Source of the DNA: Echinicola marina | Lineage (GTDB): Bacteria > Bacteroidota > Bacteroidia > Cytophagales > Cyclobacteriaceae | DNA: 64,000 nt | NCBI RefSeq assembly: GCF_020463795.1 | Contig: NZ_CP080025.1 | Coordinates: 4,771,501 to 4,835,500 of the forward strand | Reading direction: 5' to 3' | Shown: in pieces, positions 1 to 7,864 of the stretch | Layout: each line of letters starts with the position of its first letter | Position numbering within the stretch: the stretch's first letter is position 1 | The notes under the pieces: generated by a model | What the model was told of the DNA's origin: nothing | What the model saw: only the letters and a program-made list of their open reading frames with translations | Database searches by the model: none | Translations under genes and position numbers: made by a program

Positions 1-1317
1 ACCCTTGGAAACAATATTACAACAAGAATCTACACCCAACCCAACGAAAAATATCAAATCACCAATCAGCTGGGTGCCAGTATAACAGAGCAGCTTCCTG
101 GTCCTTTCTTCAGCCACTCCCTAAGGAACAGGAACCTTTTCCGTGGATTGGAAATTTTTGAATTCAATTTCAGGGCTGGATTAGAAGGGGTAGCATCGGC
201 TACTACAGCTGGAGGAGTGTATAGAAGTAGGGAACTCAACACTTCAGCATCAGTAATTTTCCCTCAATTCCTCTTTCCCTTTAATAGAAAGGCCCTCAAC
301 CAATTTGGCCGTTATAATCCCAGAACTAGGACGCTTGTGGGATACAATTATGTGAATCGACCAGAATATGTACGAGAAGGCTTCAACACAATCATCGCCT
401 ATAGCTGGGCCACAAGAAACCAGAGACAGCAATATACCATCAATGCCCTTGATGCCAACCTGATCCGCTCAAACCTTGATCCAACCTTCGAAGAAAGGCT
501 ACTGGAACTGCAGGAACTAGGCAATAACCTGATCAACTCTTTTCAGTCATCCTATGTGAGTAGTATTTCAGGGCAGGCAATCATCAACTTCAACCAGTAT
601 GGTCTTTTCCAAAGAAACCGTTCCTCCTTACTTCGCTTATTTATGGAAAGTGGTGGTACTTCGATCAATTTCCTTAACAAAGCCAACTTCGAAAACAGAA
701 GCTTGCAGTATTTCCAGTTTTTAAAATTCCAATCAGATTTCAGAAGATTTATTCCACTCAGCAGAAAAAGTACTTTCGCCTATCGTCTTAATGCAGGCCT
801 GGCCATTCCCTACGGAATAAGTAATGGCGTATTGCCTTATGAAAAGTATTTTTTTGCGGGAGGTAGCACCAGCATCAGGGCTTGGCAACCAAGACGTCTC
901 GGGCCAGGCTCATATACCCCAATTAAAAATGAAGAAGGTTATTTTGATTACCGCTATGAACAGCCCGGTGAAATCCTGATGGAAGCCATGTTTGAATTTC
1001 GACGAAAATTGTTCGGTTATTTTGATGGGGCCTTTTTTATCGATGCCGGAAATATATGGACCTTAAAAGAAGATCCGACCCGAGAAGGAGCCCAGTTTAA
1101 AGCAAAAGATTTTATTAGCGAAATCGCTGTTGGTACAGGCTTGGGACTTAGGATGGATTTTGACTTTTTGGTATTAAGATTGGATATGGGAATAAAGGCC
1201 ATCGACCCGGCAAGGCCCAAGGGAGAAAGGTTCATTTTGGATCAACTCTCCTTCAAGAATCCATTGGGTGAAAAAGGACAGACAGTATTCAATATTGGTA
1301 TTGGATATCCTTTCTAA
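1..1317 (+). CDS. Omp85-superfamily (TamA/BamA-like) outer membrane protein, C-terminal part
   Basis: The reading frame is open from base 1, so the gene starts outside the window and only about the last 438 residues are seen. They look like the barrel half of a surface-antigen (Omp85) protein: alternating aromatic/polar strands, the segment GSTSIRAWQPRRLGPGSY that matches the conserved lid-loop region of TamA/BamA barrels, and a C-terminal aromatic residue (GIGYPF) typical of outer membrane insertion signals. In Bacteroidota such proteins are often TamL-type lipoproteins; the N-terminus needed to tell BamA from TamL is missing. The likely role is outer membrane protein assembly. hemF follows 28 bases downstream on the same strand. 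Confidence 0.8.
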   Translation, partial: TLGNNITTRIYTQPNEKYQITNQLGASITEQLPGPFFSHSLRNRNLFRGLEIFEFNFRAGLEGVASATTAGGVYRSRELNTSASVIFPQFLFPFNRKALNQFGRYNPRTRTLVGYNYVNRPEYVREGFNTIIAYSWATRNQRQQYTINALDANLIRSNLDPTFEERLLELQELGNNLINSFQSSYVSSISGQAIINFNQYGLFQRNRSSLLRLFMESGGTSINFLNKANFENRSLQYFQFLKFQSDFRRFIPLSRKSTFAYRLNAGLAIPYGISNGVLPYEKYFFAGGSTSIRAWQPRRLGPGSYTPIKNEEGYFDYRYEQPGEILMEAMFEFRRKLFGYFDGAFFIDAGNIWTLKEDPTREGAQFKAKDFISEIAVGTGLGLRMDFDFLVLRLDMGIKAIDPARPKGERFILDQLSFKNPLGEKGQTVFNIGIGYPF

Positions 1318-1345
1318 TCCATTAATTTTAGAATTTGATCAATTA

Positions 1346-2257
1346 ATGACTATGCATAAAATCAGCAAAGAACAGATTTCAGAAGATTTTAAACTTATAC
1401 AAGACCATATTTGCAAAGAACTTGAACTGGGCGATGGCAAAGCCCAATTCATTGAAGATCTTTGGGACCGCGAATTGGGCGGTGGCGGTAGAACCCGCAT
1501 CATTAAAGACGGAAATATCATCGCCAAAGGTGGTGTGGCTTTCTCTGCCGTACATGGACCAACACCCGAAAAGATCCTGAAAAAACTAAAACTGGAGCAG
1601 GCCGATTTCTATGCCACCGGCGTTTCCATTGTCATTCACCCTGACAGTCCATTGGTTCCCATCATCCATATGAACATCCGGTATTTTGAAATGAGCAATG
1701 GTACTTATTGGTTTGGAGGGGGTATTGACCTTACGCCACATTATGTCGATTTGGAAGATGCCAAATATTTTCATACCGAACTAAAATCCACCTGTGATCA
1801 ATTCAACAAGGATTTTTATCCAAAATTCAAGGAATGGGCAGATAACTATTTTTATATCGCCCACAGAAACGAAACGCGCGGCATTGGCGGCATCTTCTTT
1901 GACCGCTTGACGGCTACTGATGAAAATGATTTTGCATCTACCTTTGATTTTGTGAAATCGATCGGCTATATCTTCCCTAAAATTTACCGCTACTTTATGG
2001 CCAAAAATGCCCTGTTGCCATTTAATGATGAACACAGGAAATGGCAGGCATTGAGAAGGGGTCGCTATGTAGAATTTAACCTTGTGTGGGATGCTGGGAC
2101 AAAATTCGGACTGGACACCAATGGACGTACAGAAAGCATATTGATGAGCATGCCTCCACAAGCAGAATGGGAATATATGAACATCCCTGAAGAGGGCACA
2201 GCAGAGGCCAAAACTTTGGAATATTTGAAAAAAGGGATTGACTGGTTAAGTTTATAA
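1346..2257 (+). CDS. hemF: Oxygen-dependent coproporphyrinogen III oxidase
   Basis: This 303-residue protein matches HemF in length and sequence. It shows the conserved runs HMNIRYFE, WFGGGIDLTPHY, AHRNETRGIGGIFFDR and GRYVEFNLVWDAGTKFG. The enzyme converts coproporphyrinogen III to protoporphyrinogen IX with O2 in the cytoplasm, a late step of haem synthesis. The frame is open further upstream to a TTG at 1268, inside the previous gene, but ATG 1346 (or ATG 1352) gives the family's normal N-terminus. HemF implies aerobic haem synthesis, consistent with the cytochrome encoded later in the window. Confidence 0.95.
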   Translation: MTMHKISKEQISEDFKLIQDHICKELELGDGKAQFIEDLWDRELGGGGRTRIIKDGNIIAKGGVAFSAVHGPTPEKILKKLKLEQADFYATGVSIVIHPDSPLVPIIHMNIRYFEMSNGTYWFGGGIDLTPHYVDLEDAKYFHTELKSTCDQFNKDFYPKFKEWADNYFYIAHRNETRGIGGIFFDRLTATDENDFASTFDFVKSIGYIFPKIYRYFMAKNALLPFNDEHRKWQALRRGRYVEFNLVWDAGTKFGLDTNGRTESILMSMPPQAEWEYMNIPEEGTAEAKTLEYLKKGIDWLSL

Positions 2258-2261
2258 TGAA

Positions 2262-2846
2262 GTGATAGAGACAATAAAAATATGGGATGAGGAGCTTTTT
2301 TTGTTCCTGAACTCCTTTCACTTTGATTGGCTTGACCCGGTAATGTATGCCATGACTAAAACCTTAGTGTGGGTTCCTTTATATGCTTTTTTGGTCTATA
2401 TTATTATTAAAAAGCTGGGGCAAAGCAGCATCTGGATATTCATTGGGATCTTTTTGGCCATCCTGATTAGTGACCAAACGACCTCCGGATTTATGAAACC
2501 TTTCTTTGAACGGCCACGCCCTTGTCATGACCCAAGGTGGGAAGGCATCATGTTCAACTACAAAAGATGCGGGGGGATGTTTGGTTTTGCCTCATCACAT
2601 GCCTCCAACACCTTTGCTTTGGCTACTTACCTCTGGCTCACCTTCAAACGCAAAGTACCTGGCTTTGGCTGGATGTTTCTTTGGGCGGCTATCGTAAGCT
2701 ACACCCGGTTATACCTCGGTGTGCATTATCCTGCTGATCTCATCGTAGGAGCTATCGTGGGACTCCTCGCTGGATGGTTTTCATGGTGGTTGGTCATCAA
2801 GATAAAAATGACAGCCATTCGAAAAGTAGAAAAAATGGATGAATAA
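2262..2846 (+). CDS. PAP2-family membrane phosphatase
   Basis: A 194-residue integral membrane protein with about five hydrophobic segments. It carries the three acid phosphatase signatures: KPFFERPRP (KX6RP type), SSHASN (the PSGH-type motif with Ser-Ser instead of Pro-Ser) and RLYLGVHYPADL (SRX5HX3D type). Enzymes of this fold dephosphorylate lipid pyrophosphates or phosphatidate at the membrane. The substrate cannot be read from sequence; undecaprenyl pyrophosphate is one possibility. It starts at GTG 2262, only 4 bases after hemF, so the two are probably co-transcribed. Confidence 0.85.
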   Translation: MIETIKIWDEELFLFLNSFHFDWLDPVMYAMTKTLVWVPLYAFLVYIIIKKLGQSSIWIFIGIFLAILISDQTTSGFMKPFFERPRPCHDPRWEGIMFNYKRCGGMFGFASSHASNTFALATYLWLTFKRKVPGFGWMFLWAAIVSYTRLYLGVHYPADLIVGAIVGLLAGWFSWWLVIKIKMTAIRKVEKMDE

Positions 2847-2855
2847 AATAAAAAT

Positions 2856-2892
2856 AAGCCAGGTAAAGCATAATATCCTGGCTTTTATATTT
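2856..2892. terminator. Bidirectional terminator between PAP2 gene and ribE
   Basis: Perfect 8-bp arms AAGCCAGG (2856-2863) and CCTGGCTT (2877-2884) lie between convergent genes, with T-rich sequence after the stem on + and A-rich sequence before it, so it can stop transcription both ways. Confidence 0.7.
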
Positions 2893-2909
2893 TTTCAACA
2901 AGGCATAAA

Positions 2910-3503
2910 TTAATTATCATATCCTTTGATCATTCTCTGGATATATTTGCCCACAATATCAAATTCCAAATTGACCTTGTCCCCTACTTTCAGTTGATGA
3001 AAATTGGTATGCTCAAAAGTATAGGGGATAATCGCTACAGAAAATCTTCCTGGACCTGAATTGAAACAAGTGAGGCTGGTGCCATTAATGGTAATAGAAC
3101 CTTTTTCTACGGTCACATTCCCTTTGGTATCATCAAAGGAAAAATCAAACAGCCAACTACCATCTTTAGAAGAAATATGCTGAACAAAACCTACTTGATC
3201 AACATGGCCCTGCACAATATGTCCATCAAAACGTCCATTGGCAGGCATACAACGCTCCAAATTCACTTTTTTTCCTACCTCCCACTCACCTAAACTGGTT
3301 TTTTGAAGGGTTTCATCAATGGCAGTCACCCTATAATTTTCACCTTCTACTTTCACCACAGTAAGACAAACACCATTATGGGCAACAGATTGATCTATTT
3401 TTAATTCTCCTGTAATAGCGGAGCTTATATCAAAATGAATATTGGTACCTTCCTGGGTGATTTCTTTTATCTCACCCATGGTTTCTACAATACCTGTAAA
3501 CAT
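2910..3503 (-). CDS. ribE: Riboflavin synthase
   Basis: A 197-residue protein with two lumazine-binding repeats. The first begins at the start codon with MFTGIVE and the second at about residue 95 with FDGHIVQGHVDQVG. The enzyme dismutates two 6,7-dimethyl-8-ribityllumazines to riboflavin, as a trimer in the cytoplasm. The frame is open four codons further upstream, but MFTGIVE is the invariant family N-terminus, so ATG 3503 is chosen. No FMN riboswitch was seen in the 135-base gap shared with divergent pcm. Confidence 0.95.
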   Translation of the reverse strand: MFTGIVETMGEIKEITQEGTNIHFDISSAITGELKIDQSVAHNGVCLTVVKVEGENYRVTAIDETLQKTSLGEWEVGKKVNLERCMPANGRFDGHIVQGHVDQVGFVQHISSKDGSWLFDFSFDDTKGNVTVEKGSITINGTSLTCFNSGPGRFSVAIIPYTFEHTNFHQLKVGDKVNLEFDIVGKYIQRMIKGYDN

Positions 3504-3638
3504 GAGAGTCTGCAAATTTAAAGTTCATAATATCAGGCAATAAACTAAATTGCCCTTTGAGAATTAAAATTAAGCCATTTAATCCATTAACTTAGCATTA
3601 AAAAGAAGATTCACTTAAAATAAGTTCATACATCAAGC

Positions 3639-4295
3639 ATGTTAAAACTGGAGGACAGCTATTCTCATAAAGGCCAAAGAAAAGCATTGGTCAAAACACT
3701 TGAAAACAAGGGTATCATGGACAAAAAAGTGCTGAATGCCATCGGCACCATACCCCGACATTTCTTTTTTGACAGTGCCTTGCATTCCCATGCTTATGAT
3801 GATAAAGCCTTTCCCATTGGTGAAGGTCAAACCATCTCCCAACCATTTACCGTAGCTTTCCAAACAGAATTACTCAATGTCCAACCAGGTGACAAGGTTT
3901 TGGAGATTGGAACGGGATCGGGATACCAGGCAGCCATTTTGTATCTACTAGGAGCAGAAGTCCACTCTATCGAATACAATAAAAAACTGTACCAACGAAC
4001 CAAAAAATTCCTGCCCAAAATTGGTATCAATATCAACTTCTACCAAGGTGATGGTTCTTTGGGGCTGCCCGAGCAAGCTCCTTTTGATAAAATAATCGTC
4101 ACTGCCGGGGCTCCAGTAGTCCCCAACTCTCTCTTAAAACAGCTAAAAATTGGGGGGATTTTAGTCATTCCTGTAGGTGATAGAAAAACCCAAAAAATGA
4201 TGAAGTTCATCAAAAAAACCGCCAAGCAAGTAAGCCAAGAATCCTATAGCAATTTCGCCTTTGTCCCCTTACTGGGAAAAGAGGGGTGGGAATAA
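3639..4295 (+). CDS. pcm: Protein-L-isoaspartate O-methyltransferase
   Basis: A 218-residue class I methyltransferase. It has the N-terminal helices seen in Pcm proteins, the Pcm-typical stretch FPIGEGQTISQPFTVA near residues 58-73 and the SAM-binding glycine motif VLEIGTGSGYQAA near residues 88-100. It methylates isoaspartyl residues in aged cytoplasmic proteins so that they can revert to aspartate. It is divergent from ribE and the 82 bases to the thioesterase gene show no clear terminator. Confidence 0.93.
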   Translation: MLKLEDSYSHKGQRKALVKTLENKGIMDKKVLNAIGTIPRHFFFDSALHSHAYDDKAFPIGEGQTISQPFTVAFQTELLNVQPGDKVLEIGTGSGYQAAILYLLGAEVHSIEYNKKLYQRTKKFLPKIGININFYQGDGSLGLPEQAPFDKIIVTAGAPVVPNSLLKQLKIGGILVIPVGDRKTQKMMKFIKKTAKQVSQESYSNFAFVPLLGKEGWE

Positions 4296-4377
4296 TCCGA
4301 ACAATATTCCAAAAACAAGTATTTTTTTAACCTTTATTGAGAAAATATTTTATATTTTCGTGAAAAACAAACACTAA

Positions 4378-4929
4378 ATGACCAAGATAAAGAAAGTACA
4401 AGAGTCTGAAGTAATCATGACGGAAATGGTATTGCCCAATGACACCAATACCTTAAACAACCTTATGGGGGGCAAATTAATGCATTGGATGGATATTGTG
4501 GGCGCAATAGCAGCCCAAAAACATTCCAACCGCATCGTAGTGACCGCTTCTGCAGATAGTATTTCTTTTCAACACCCCATAGCTTTAGGGAACGTGGTCA
4601 CCCTTAAGGCTCAAGTTACCCGCTCCTTTAATTCCTCAATGGAGGTATATATCGAGGTGTGGGCTGAAGACATACCTGCCAATATAAAAACAAAAACCCA
4701 TAGGGCTTTCTTCACTTTTGTGGCTGTGGATCAAAATGGTCGACCTATAGAAGTACCAAAATTAGCCCCTACCAATGAGGAGGAAGAAGAACTTTTTGCC
4801 GGTGCCCTAAGAAGAAGACAATTGCGCTTGGTATTGGCTAAAAGAATGGATCCCAAAGACGCTGTTGAACTGAAATCTATATTTGGATTCGAAGACGCAT
4901 TGGGCAAAAACCAATCTTCAAAGAACTAA
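4378..4929 (+). CDS. Acyl-CoA thioesterase, hotdog fold
   Basis: A 183-residue protein with a single hotdog domain. The stretch PNDTNTLNNLMGGKLMHWMD carries the Asn-Gly...Gly pattern of the YciA/BFIT-type acyl-CoA hydrolases, and HRAFFTFVAVD is the usual late strand. It probably hydrolyses acyl-CoA to free acid and CoA in the cytoplasm; chain-length preference is unknown. The last 30 residues (RRRQLRLVLAKRMDPKDAVELKS region) extend the core with a charged helix. Confidence 0.85.
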   Translation: MTKIKKVQESEVIMTEMVLPNDTNTLNNLMGGKLMHWMDIVGAIAAQKHSNRIVVTASADSISFQHPIALGNVVTLKAQVTRSFNSSMEVYIEVWAEDIPANIKTKTHRAFFTFVAVDQNGRPIEVPKLAPTNEEEEELFAGALRRRQLRLVLAKRMDPKDAVELKSIFGFEDALGKNQSSKN

Positions 4930-5015
4930 TTTATTTGAGCCCATTTTGTTCAAATATCTAATGAAATACCGTTTATTGGGTTGTTTGTCGATGTATTTTT
5001 AAGCATTTTAGCCAT

Positions 5016-5606
5016 ATGGAAGAAATTGATCTATTTAAGCTTGGATTGTTCATCGAAGAGGACATTGTCCTTATTCCTGAAGAAGCCAAAGAATTGTTAT
5101 TGGCAAGAAAATTCAACAAATACAAGACTGATTTACCCTCCCAAAACTCAAAGGCGGATGAGCCTCTAGCAAGTCAAGGTGAAGGCACTTTAGCTGTAGA
5201 AAACAATGAATCCTCCCTATCCGCTACAATTGATTATGAGGGAGAGTTCGGTAAAGGATTAATGGTCATATACCAAGGGAATCTACTACCTGACGAACTC
5301 AAGGATTTTCTACTAAAAATCCTAAGGGCCGTTTCCCACTCCTTAAAGGATATTGCCTTGGTATCATCCACTCACTTGGAATCTTTGGACCATAGTGCCA
5401 TCAAAAAGCTAAACCCACATAAGGTGTTGGTATTTGGCAGATTGAATCACCCTTTGGCCCATCTTAAAGAAGCCAATTATGAAGTGACTACTGAAAAAGA
5501 CGTTGAATATATATTTGCCGATGACCTGCAGATCATTTTTGAAGAGGAAAACCTAAAAAGGAAACTTTGGAAAAGCCTTCAAGTGTTTTTTAATATCAAC
5601 AAATAA
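5016..5606 (+). CDS. Hypothetical protein, 196 aa
   Basis: Not recognised with confidence. It is soluble, with a short acidic N-terminal helix (MEEIDLFKLGLFIEEDIVLI), a low-complexity linker at about residues 45-70, then an alpha/beta domain containing KVLVFGRLNHP and a C-terminal helix ending KRKLWKSLQVFFNINK. The pattern of a central LLKILRAV helix, a VLVFG strand and a terminal LW..L helix is loosely like the small psi-type clamp-loader subunits of the uracil-glycosylase fold, but this is only an impression. The gene lies 29 bases upstream of the DUF3817 gene, suggesting an operon. Confidence 0.6.
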   Translation: MEEIDLFKLGLFIEEDIVLIPEEAKELLLARKFNKYKTDLPSQNSKADEPLASQGEGTLAVENNESSLSATIDYEGEFGKGLMVIYQGNLLPDELKDFLLKILRAVSHSLKDIALVSSTHLESLDHSAIKKLNPHKVLVFGRLNHPLAHLKEANYEVTTEKDVEYIFADDLQIIFEEENLKRKLWKSLQVFFNINK

Positions 5607-5635
5607 TCAAGGCTAAAGCAAAAAAATATATATCC

Positions 5636-5962
5636 ATGCAGGACAAGAAAAAAATAAATGCCCTAAAGCGATTCAGGTACATCAGTATGGCAGAAGGCGC
5701 CTCCTTCCTTATTTTACTATTTATAGCCATGCCTTTAAAATATACACTAGACATGCCATTGGCTGTAAAGTATGTTGGGTGGGCCCATGGCATATTATTC
5801 ATGGCCTATGTTTACCTGGTCTTCCCTACGAAAACCATACTCAACTGGTCATTTAGAAGAACCCTATTTGCTTTAATTGCATCAGTCCTTCCATTTGGTC
5901 CATTTCTATTTGATCGCAAAATAAAGAATCAATTAAGAGATATTGAGGTTACTAATGAATAA
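5636..5962 (+). CDS. DUF3817-domain membrane protein
   Basis: A 108-residue protein with three hydrophobic segments. It has the DUF3817 pattern: FRYISMAEGASFLILLFIAM at the N-terminus, then YVGWAHGILFMAYVY, then the last segment before a basic tail (DRKIKNQLRD). The family is found in many bacterial inner membranes, either alone or fused to transporters, and has no established function. It is followed 11 bases later by the kinase-like gene. Confidence 0.85.
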   Translation: MQDKKKINALKRFRYISMAEGASFLILLFIAMPLKYTLDMPLAVKYVGWAHGILFMAYVYLVFPTKTILNWSFRRTLFALIASVLPFGPFLFDRKIKNQLRDIEVTNE

Positions 5963-5973
5963 GCAGTTACTAA

Positions 5974-6996
5974 TTGAAATTGATCGAAAGAAAAAAACAT
6001 ATTTACCCAATCAATAGAGGGCTCAGAAGGTACCTGATCAAGTATGGAAGGGAAATAGATATCCCTATCCATTATAAGGAATTATTACGCTATGTGAGCT
6101 CTATTTCTCTTTATGATTCCAAGGGAAATGATACCTTATGGGAAACCGTTTTTTATAATGAGCAGGACCGGGAAGACATCCATTATAACCTTAAGAAAAT
6201 TTACGCTATCCTAAAAGCCGAAGGGGACATGAGTGTCATGCAACACTTGTATGTTGATCGTGTAGACATATGTACTTACGGCAATACCCAGCCTTTCAGG
6301 GTAAGGATTGTAAACCGCATCAATGACAACTTTGATTATTTTTATGTAAAGATGGCTGATGCCTCCAGGGTATATGGTTTGGAATTAGAGCATCTACTCT
6401 CCCCCAACAGAATGGGTTATCTCGTCTACAAGGATACCCTTGTAGAAGAACATATTGCGGGAATACCGGGCGAGCAGTTTATGCGCCAGCACATACACGA
6501 TCCACTGCTCAACCCTATTCGAATATCTAAGGAATTTGTAAAGTTCAATGAAAGGTGTTTTGTACGCCTATTGGGAGATATGCACTCTTCTAATTTCGTC
6601 GTAGACGTAACCCCTGATTTTGAGGAAATCCACTATAGGATAAGGGCCATTGATTTTGACCAACAATCATATGAAGGCAAAAAATCAGTTTATCTCCCTC
6701 AATATTTTAAGCAAAACAATACCTTGATCCAGTTGGGCATCAAACATATCACACCAGAATCCATGGCCCAATACCAACGAGAAGAAAGGGCCTTAATCGC
6801 CCATAGGTTAAAAACTTCAACCAAAGAAATTGAAGACATCCTGTATAGTATGGAAAGGGACACTATTTCCACCCCGGAAAACATCGACAACCTAAAAAAA
6901 GATCTCTCCAAACATTATAAAACCAGTGCATTCCTGGATTGTAAAAACATGGGAGAAATACTTCGGCTGAGCCTAAGACAAGTCCTACATAAATAA
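5974..6996 (+). CDS. Kinase-like (APH/HipA-fold) protein of unknown function
   Basis: A 340-residue soluble protein. The middle has the order of motifs found in protein-kinase-like folds: a beta-3 type lysine (FYVKMADASRVYGLE), a hinge-like YLVYKDTLVEEHIAG, a catalytic-loop candidate GDMHSSNFVVD near residue 209 and a metal-binding candidate AIDFDQQSYEG near residue 229. GDxHxxN followed by DFD is the signature of the aminoglycoside phosphotransferase, choline kinase and HipA branch. Substrate and pathway are unknown. No in-frame ATG sits near the previous gene; the frame opens after TAA 5971 at TTG 5974, so a TTG start is likely. The tail is helical and charged. Confidence 0.65.
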   Translation: MKLIERKKHIYPINRGLRRYLIKYGREIDIPIHYKELLRYVSSISLYDSKGNDTLWETVFYNEQDREDIHYNLKKIYAILKAEGDMSVMQHLYVDRVDICTYGNTQPFRVRIVNRINDNFDYFYVKMADASRVYGLELEHLLSPNRMGYLVYKDTLVEEHIAGIPGEQFMRQHIHDPLLNPIRISKEFVKFNERCFVRLLGDMHSSNFVVDVTPDFEEIHYRIRAIDFDQQSYEGKKSVYLPQYFKQNNTLIQLGIKHITPESMAQYQREERALIAHRLKTSTKEIEDILYSMERDTISTPENIDNLKKDLSKHYKTSAFLDCKNMGEILRLSLRQVLHK

Positions 6997-7320
6997 TCAT
7001 AGCTTAATTAGCTATATCATTCGATGCTTATTATTTTTCCCAAAACAATCTAAGCATTTTTATTCCTCCTATTGCTGATTGATCTAAAATTGCAGTTGGC
7101 AGCCCCCTAAACCCTAATTCGCAGAATTCTTGAGTCAAACTTTCAAAAGTCTACAGATATCATTTAAAAGATATTCCTTGGCATAGTATATGCTTTATTT
7201 AGGTTGGTTATGCGGTTCATTTTCATCGCAATTATTGATGAAGAGATAGATGCAAATCATTGTACCCTCAATCAGGATTGAGCCCAATAATTAAATTTTG
7301 AACCAAAAATAAAAACGAAG
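6997..7320. other. Intergenic region before dps
   Basis: No gene is seen in these 324 bases. The region is AT-rich and should hold the dps promoter. The TTAAATTTTGAACC stretch at about 7291-7304 resembles a Bacteroidota minus-7 element, but no convincing minus-33 partner was found. Confidence 0.4.
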
Positions 7321-7809
7321 ATGATTCAGACTGAAAAAAGAGTTTTTAAGAAATTAGGTTACAACAAACAGGAATCAGAAAAGATCGTAAATTCATTAAA
7401 TAAATTGCTGGCAAATTACCATGTCCACTATCAAAAGCTCAGAAACTTCCATTGGAATGTCACTGGTGGAGACTTCTTTGATTTACATGAAAAATTCGAG
7501 GAGCTGTACACAGAATCTTATGAAAATATTGATTTGATAGCCGAGAGAATCCGAGTATTTGGCATGACACCACTGAGTTTGATCAGGGAATACCTTGAAC
7601 ACTCAGAGATCAAAGAAGTAGGAACAGACTTACCGTCTGATGATATGGTAAGAGAAGTTTTGAAGGATTTTGAAATATTGGCCGAAAACATGAATGAATG
7701 TGCCGAAAATGTAGCAGAGCTCGGTGATTCAGCCACAGAAGATATGTTGATCGCCATGATCAAAAGTATAGAACTCCACCATTGGATGTTGACCTCGTTT
7801 TTGAAATAA
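7321..7809 (+). CDS. dps: Dps-family ferritin-like protein
   Basis: A 162-residue four-helix protein. The stretch RNFHWNVTGGDFFDLHEKFE (residues 41-60) holds the inter-subunit ferroxidase ligands of Dps (His44, His56, Glu60), and a second helix gives YENIDLIAERIRVFG. Dps forms dodecamers that oxidise and store iron with peroxide and protect DNA in stationary phase. The N-terminal tail is short with a few lysines (MIQTEKRVFKKLGY). It is a single-gene unit ended by a strong hairpin and convergent with ppc. Confidence 0.92.
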   Translation: MIQTEKRVFKKLGYNKQESEKIVNSLNKLLANYHVHYQKLRNFHWNVTGGDFFDLHEKFEELYTESYENIDLIAERIRVFGMTPLSLIREYLEHSEIKEVGTDLPSDDMVREVLKDFEILAENMNECAENVAELGDSATEDMLIAMIKSIELHHWMLTSFLK

Positions 7810-7810
7810 A

Positions 7811-7846
7811 AAAAATCCCCGGTTTTAGAACCGGGGATTTTTTTTG
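7811..7846. terminator. Bidirectional terminator between dps and ppc
   Basis: Arms AATCCCCGGTT and AACCGGGGATT with a 4-base TTAG loop, an A-run on the left and eight Ts on the right. It serves both convergent genes. Confidence 0.9.
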
Positions 7847-7864
7847 CCTTATTTTTTCTTGGAA